Source: JARRKU01 sp050288425
GTDB taxonomy: Bacteria; Desulfobacterota; Desulfobacteria; Desulfobacterales; Desulfosarcinaceae
DNA: 64,000 bases
Direction: 5' to 3'
Assembly (NCBI GenBank): GCA_050288425.1
Contig: JBNKDU010000042.1
Location: 1-64,000, forward strand
Numbering within the stretch: the stretch's first letter is position 1; each line of letters begins with the position of its first letter. Of this stretch, positions 61,881 through 64,000 are shown in pieces. Below the pieces are notes generated by a model that saw nothing but the letters and a program-made list of their open reading frames with translations, did no database searches and was not told the DNA's origin. A program made the position numbers and the translations under genes.

Positions 61881-63044
61881 TCATCGGGGCTGTGCGGGCG
61901 CTTTTTTCCGGGTCAGGAGATGGCCCTGAAACAAGAGGCCTCCCACCAGGGCGATCAACCCGCTGACGGCGAAGAGGGCCGGCGATCCCAACGGCTCGTA
62001 AAGCGCCCCGCAGAGGAAAAATCCAACCATCAATCCCAGGCCGTAGGTGGCGGAATTGTTCATGGCCTGGGCCGCGGTTTTGGCCTCCGGGGGCGCCAGG
62101 GTGTCCATGTAGAGGATGCTGGCCATGTGAAAGACGCCGTAGGTGAATGCATGGGCGAGCTGCAACCCCATGATGCCGGCGGCCGATGTGGTGGCCCACA
62201 GGCCGGCCCAGCGTACCACGGCGGCGCCGAATGCAAAGATCAGCACCCTCTCGTAGTTGAACCGCCGGAAGATGCGCTGGGAAAATACCATGACCACGAT
62301 TTCGGCGGCCACGGCCAGCGCCCAGCACGCACCGATGAAGAAACTGCCGAAACCCAGATTCTTCAGATGGATGGAAAAGAACGCATAGTAGGCGCCGTGG
62401 CTGACCAGCATGAGAAAGCCGCAAACCAGGAAGACGACCACATCGGGAGCCAGCAGCCGGCGCAAGCCCGGGCCGAAGGCGCCACCTCCTTGCGCCGGTG
62501 CGTTGGAAAATCCCAGGGCCACCAGCGCCTGGACCCAGGATCCGATCAGGATCAGGCGGATGATGATCTTGACGCCGTGCGTGTCGATGACGCGTCCCAG
62601 GATCAGTACGATGGTGATGAAGGCCACCGAACCCCATACGCGCATGCGGCCGTAGCGCTGCTTGTCCCGGCCCAGCATATCCATGGCAAAGGCTTCCATG
62701 AAGGCGATGATGGGCGCATAGAAGATGCCGTAGGCGACGGTGGCCGCCAGCATCCAATAAAAGTCGGCCGTGAGCAGAAAGAGGCCCCACAGGGCGGCGC
62801 TGGCAAAATTGCAGAGGATAAAGATGGGGCGACGGCATTGGTAGTGATCGGCCACCATTCCCCAGGCGATGCCGAGGACGATCAACACCACCGAACGGGC
62901 GGCGGAGAGGGTACCGATCTGCCATCCGCTGAATCCGAGATCGTAGCAGTAAAGATTGAAAAAGGGCAGGAACATGCCCATGACGCCGAAATAGAGGAAG
63001 TATTGGGAGGAGAGGACCCAGCGACCGTTGATATTAGGTATCAT
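61881..63044 (-). CDS. MFS transporter (MFS_1-like / phenylpropionate-permease type)
   Basis: A 387-residue major-facilitator transporter with twelve predicted helices. The start YFLYFGVMGMFLPFFNLY and the helix 2-3 loop GMVADHYQCRRPIFILC (the MFS A-motif region) are typical of the MFS_1-like group that includes HcaT and nucleoside permeases. MRVWGSVAFI in helix 5 and DTLAPPEAKTAAQAMNN before helix 10 also fit. The substrate is unknown. No ribosome site is clear before the ATG at 63044. It lies alone between the membrane protein at 60872 and hsp20. Confidence 0.86.
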   Translation of the reverse strand: MIPNINGRWVLSSQYFLYFGVMGMFLPFFNLYCYDLGFSGWQIGTLSAARSVVLIVLGIAWGMVADHYQCRRPIFILCNFASAALWGLFLLTADFYWMLAATVAYGIFYAPIIAFMEAFAMDMLGRDKQRYGRMRVWGSVAFITIVLILGRVIDTHGVKIIIRLILIGSWVQALVALGFSNAPAQGGGAFGPGLRRLLAPDVVVFLVCGFLMLVSHGAYYAFFSIHLKNLGFGSFFIGACWALAVAAEIVVMVFSQRIFRRFNYERVLIFAFGAAVVRWAGLWATTSAAGIMGLQLAHAFTYGVFHMASILYMDTLAPPEAKTAAQAMNNSATYGLGLMVGFFLCGALYEPLGSPALFAVSGLIALVGGLLFQGHLLTRKKAPAQPR

Positions 63045-63124
63045 GCCGACAGCATACGAAAAGGAGACCCGATAGGCAAAATAAAACCGATCGATACCCC
63101 ATAATGTAAGTCGTCACTGGTCCT

Positions 63125-63151
63125 AAATAAAAGTTCCCGGGGTGCGGGAAC
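63125..63151 (-). terminator. Rho-independent terminator after hsp20
   Basis: Read on the minus strand: GTTCCCG (63151-63145), loop CACCC, CGGGAAC (63139-63133), then TTTTATTT. A seven-pair stem followed by a T-rich tract, 47 bases after the hsp20 stop at 63198. Confidence 0.85.
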
Positions 63152-63197
63152 CTCCTGCTAATCGAAACCTTCTCTTTGAACCCGGGGCCGCGGATGG

Positions 63198-63647
63198 CTA
63201 GTCGATGGAGACCTGGACCTGCTTGGGTTGCATTTCCCGAGGCTTGGGGACATCGACGGTCAGAACGCCGTTTTTGAAGGCGGCCTTGATCTGCTCCGGC
63301 GCGATCATGGTGCGCATGGCAAAAGATCGTTGGAACGGTCCGTTGGGGCGTTCCTTGCGGTAATATTGACTTTCTTCGTCCGGGGTTTCGATGTGCCGCT
63401 CCCCCTTGATGGTCAGGATATTTTCTTTCATCTCCACAGCCACGTCATCTTTCCGGACGCCGGGAAGGTCCACCTTGATCCTGACGCCTTCGGCGGTTTC
63501 ATAGATATCCACCAGGGGGCGCCAGGCGAAAGAGGGCATGTCCTCCTCCGCGCCCGTGCTGCGGGGAAACGCGTCGTCAAACAGACGGTTGATGCGATCC
63601 TGCAATGTGGCGATGTTGGTGAACGGATCCCATTTAACCATCGGCAT
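63198..63647 (-). CDS. hsp20: Small heat-shock protein Hsp20
   Basis: A 149-residue alpha-crystallin-family chaperone that holds unfolding proteins. The N-terminal part has WDPFTNIATLQDRINRLFDD, the crystallin domain runs from about 45 to 140 with RPLVDIYETAEGVRIKVDLPGVRKDDV (seen as DIYETAEGVRIKVDLPG), a conserved AFKNGVLTVDVPK near the end and a C-terminal VQVSID. AAGGAGG precedes the start at good spacing. A sigma70-like promoter and a terminator bracket it, so it is a single-gene unit. A second gene of the same type starts divergently at 63908. Confidence 0.96.
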   Translation of the reverse strand: MPMVKWDPFTNIATLQDRINRLFDDAFPRSTGAEEDMPSFAWRPLVDIYETAEGVRIKVDLPGVRKDDVAVEMKENILTIKGERHIETPDEESQYYRKERPNGPFQRSFAMRTMIAPEQIKAAFKNGVLTVDVPKPREMQPKQVQVSID

Positions 63648-63692
63648 GGGTCGACCTCCTTGATCTGGGGTGAGGGATATTGGAACCGCATG

Positions 63693-63720
63693 AATTTAAT
63701 CACCCCAGCTTTCTTGTCAA
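63693..63720 (-). promoter_or_regulatory. Sigma70-like promoter for hsp20
   Basis: On the minus strand TTGACA (63720-63715), a 16-base spacer and TAAATT (63698-63693), about 45 bases before the hsp20 start. Just upstream, GACCCC-TGAC-GGGGTC (63731-63746) is a perfect small inverted repeat that could be an operator. I did not see a convincing sigma32 or CIRCE sequence. Confidence 0.5.
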
Positions 63721-63907
63721 ACGGCCGGACGACCCCTGACGGGGTCATCGCGGCTTTACAAAGCAATAGCCCGATGTTATTTTACAAAATCGTTGCTGGT
63801 TGGAAGGCGTCCTTTCTATGCGTCGCCGCGTGCCGTTTCAGGCTTTCCGAGGTTGCGGTTGTAGAAAGACCTGAGTCTACCATTCTTATCATTGGCAGGA
63901 GTCACCC

Positions 63908-64000
63908 ATGGACCACATCAAAATCACATGCGGGGATCCATTTGATCGCATCGGGTCCCAATTCGAGAAGACCATTCAGGATATCTTTCGCCCCCGGCCG
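63908..64000 (+). CDS. Second Hsp20-family protein (5-prime part only)
   Basis: The first 31 codons of a gene cut by the window edge. AGGAG (63897-63901) lies six bases before ATG 63908. The peptide starts MDHIKITCGDPFDRIG and continues FEKTIQDIFRP, resembling the N-terminus of a second Hsp20 type in sulfate reducers that usually stands next to the first. The assignment rests on this short stretch and on the divergent hsp20 neighbour. Confidence 0.6.
   Translation, partial: MDHIKITCGDPFDRIGSQFEKTIQDIFRPRP

Noticed and set aside
61740..63104. Plus-strand open frame of 454 codons opposite the MFS transporter
   Set aside because: The minus strand encodes a coherent twelve-helix transporter; the plus frame is hydrophilic, low in pattern and spans the intergenic region.
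63715..63780. Heat-shock-specific sigma32 or CIRCE control of hsp20
   Set aside because: No CCCCAT-type -10 element or TTAGCACTC repeat is visible; the TTGACA/TAAATT pair is the better reading.

Overview
The window is GC-rich, densely coded chromosomal DNA with a strong preference for G/C at third codon positions. The gene set fits a Desulfobacterota sulfate reducer of the Desulfobacterales / Desulfosarcina type: hydrogenase maturation genes hypF, hypD and hypE, a DUF362 ferredoxin-like protein, a tungstate-binding protein, a full aerotolerance (Bat) operon, large PAS hybrid histidine kinases, and an ABC/FtsX system next to DUF6785-like membrane proteins. The assignment is inferred from gene content only. 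I recognised no tRNA, rRNA, CRISPR array, prophage or intact transposase.

Layout. 1-0.6 kb: AT-rich edge with short direct repeats. 0.6-4.1 kb: engB and era GTPases, an ATP-grasp protein, an HNH protein and an exported protein. 4.1-9.1 kb: YHS metal-binding protein (minus), large hybrid kinase, DUF362 iron-sulfur protein. 9.2-16.0 kb: SLC13-type permease, hypF, a 163-bp tandem repeat block, hypD, hypE. 16.4-18.6 kb: FlK-type thioesterase and typA/bipA. 19.0-24.5 kb: a five-gene glycosylation cassette (four glycosyltransferases and a histidine phosphatase) bracketed by two same-orientation copies of a 143-bp palindromic MITE-like element. 24.7-35.2 kb: a five-gene membrane system with a minimal FtsX permease, its ATPase, a 1607-residue fusion of an apparently dead M28 peptidase domain with an FtsX permease, and two OPT/DUF6785-like polytopic proteins. 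35.3-44.1 kb: an exported protein, a PqqD-like gene with an unknown partner, a SpoIIE-type phosphatase with an in-frame TGA in its natural N-terminus, an ABC exporter whose nucleotide-binding domain is split by about 250 residues, a cNMP-binding protein, an RsbW-like ATPase, a STAS protein and ApbE. 44.1-48.4 kb: tupA-like and ilvN genes (minus), then a second hybrid kinase. 48.5-56.8 kb: moxR-DUF58-DUF4381-batA-batB/C-batD-batE (minus strand, largely translationally coupled). 57.0-64.0 kb: an alpha/alpha-barrel protein, a hexapeptide acyltransferase, an OmpA-family lipoprotein, a membrane protein, an MFS transporter, hsp20 and the start of a second, divergent hsp20.

The strongest candidates for an undescribed system are (a) the ABC/FtsX/pseudo-peptidase/OPT-like operon at 24.7-35.2 kb and (b) the partner-switching module (phosphatase, ATPase, STAS, cNMP sensor) built around an ABC exporter with an interrupted ATPase domain at 36-43 kb. 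Intergenic spaces at several operon boundaries carry a family of short degenerate repeats (TTGGTTGATT / CCGGCCAAC words), some arranged as long inverted repeats. All functions below come from reading motifs by eye; no database search was possible.
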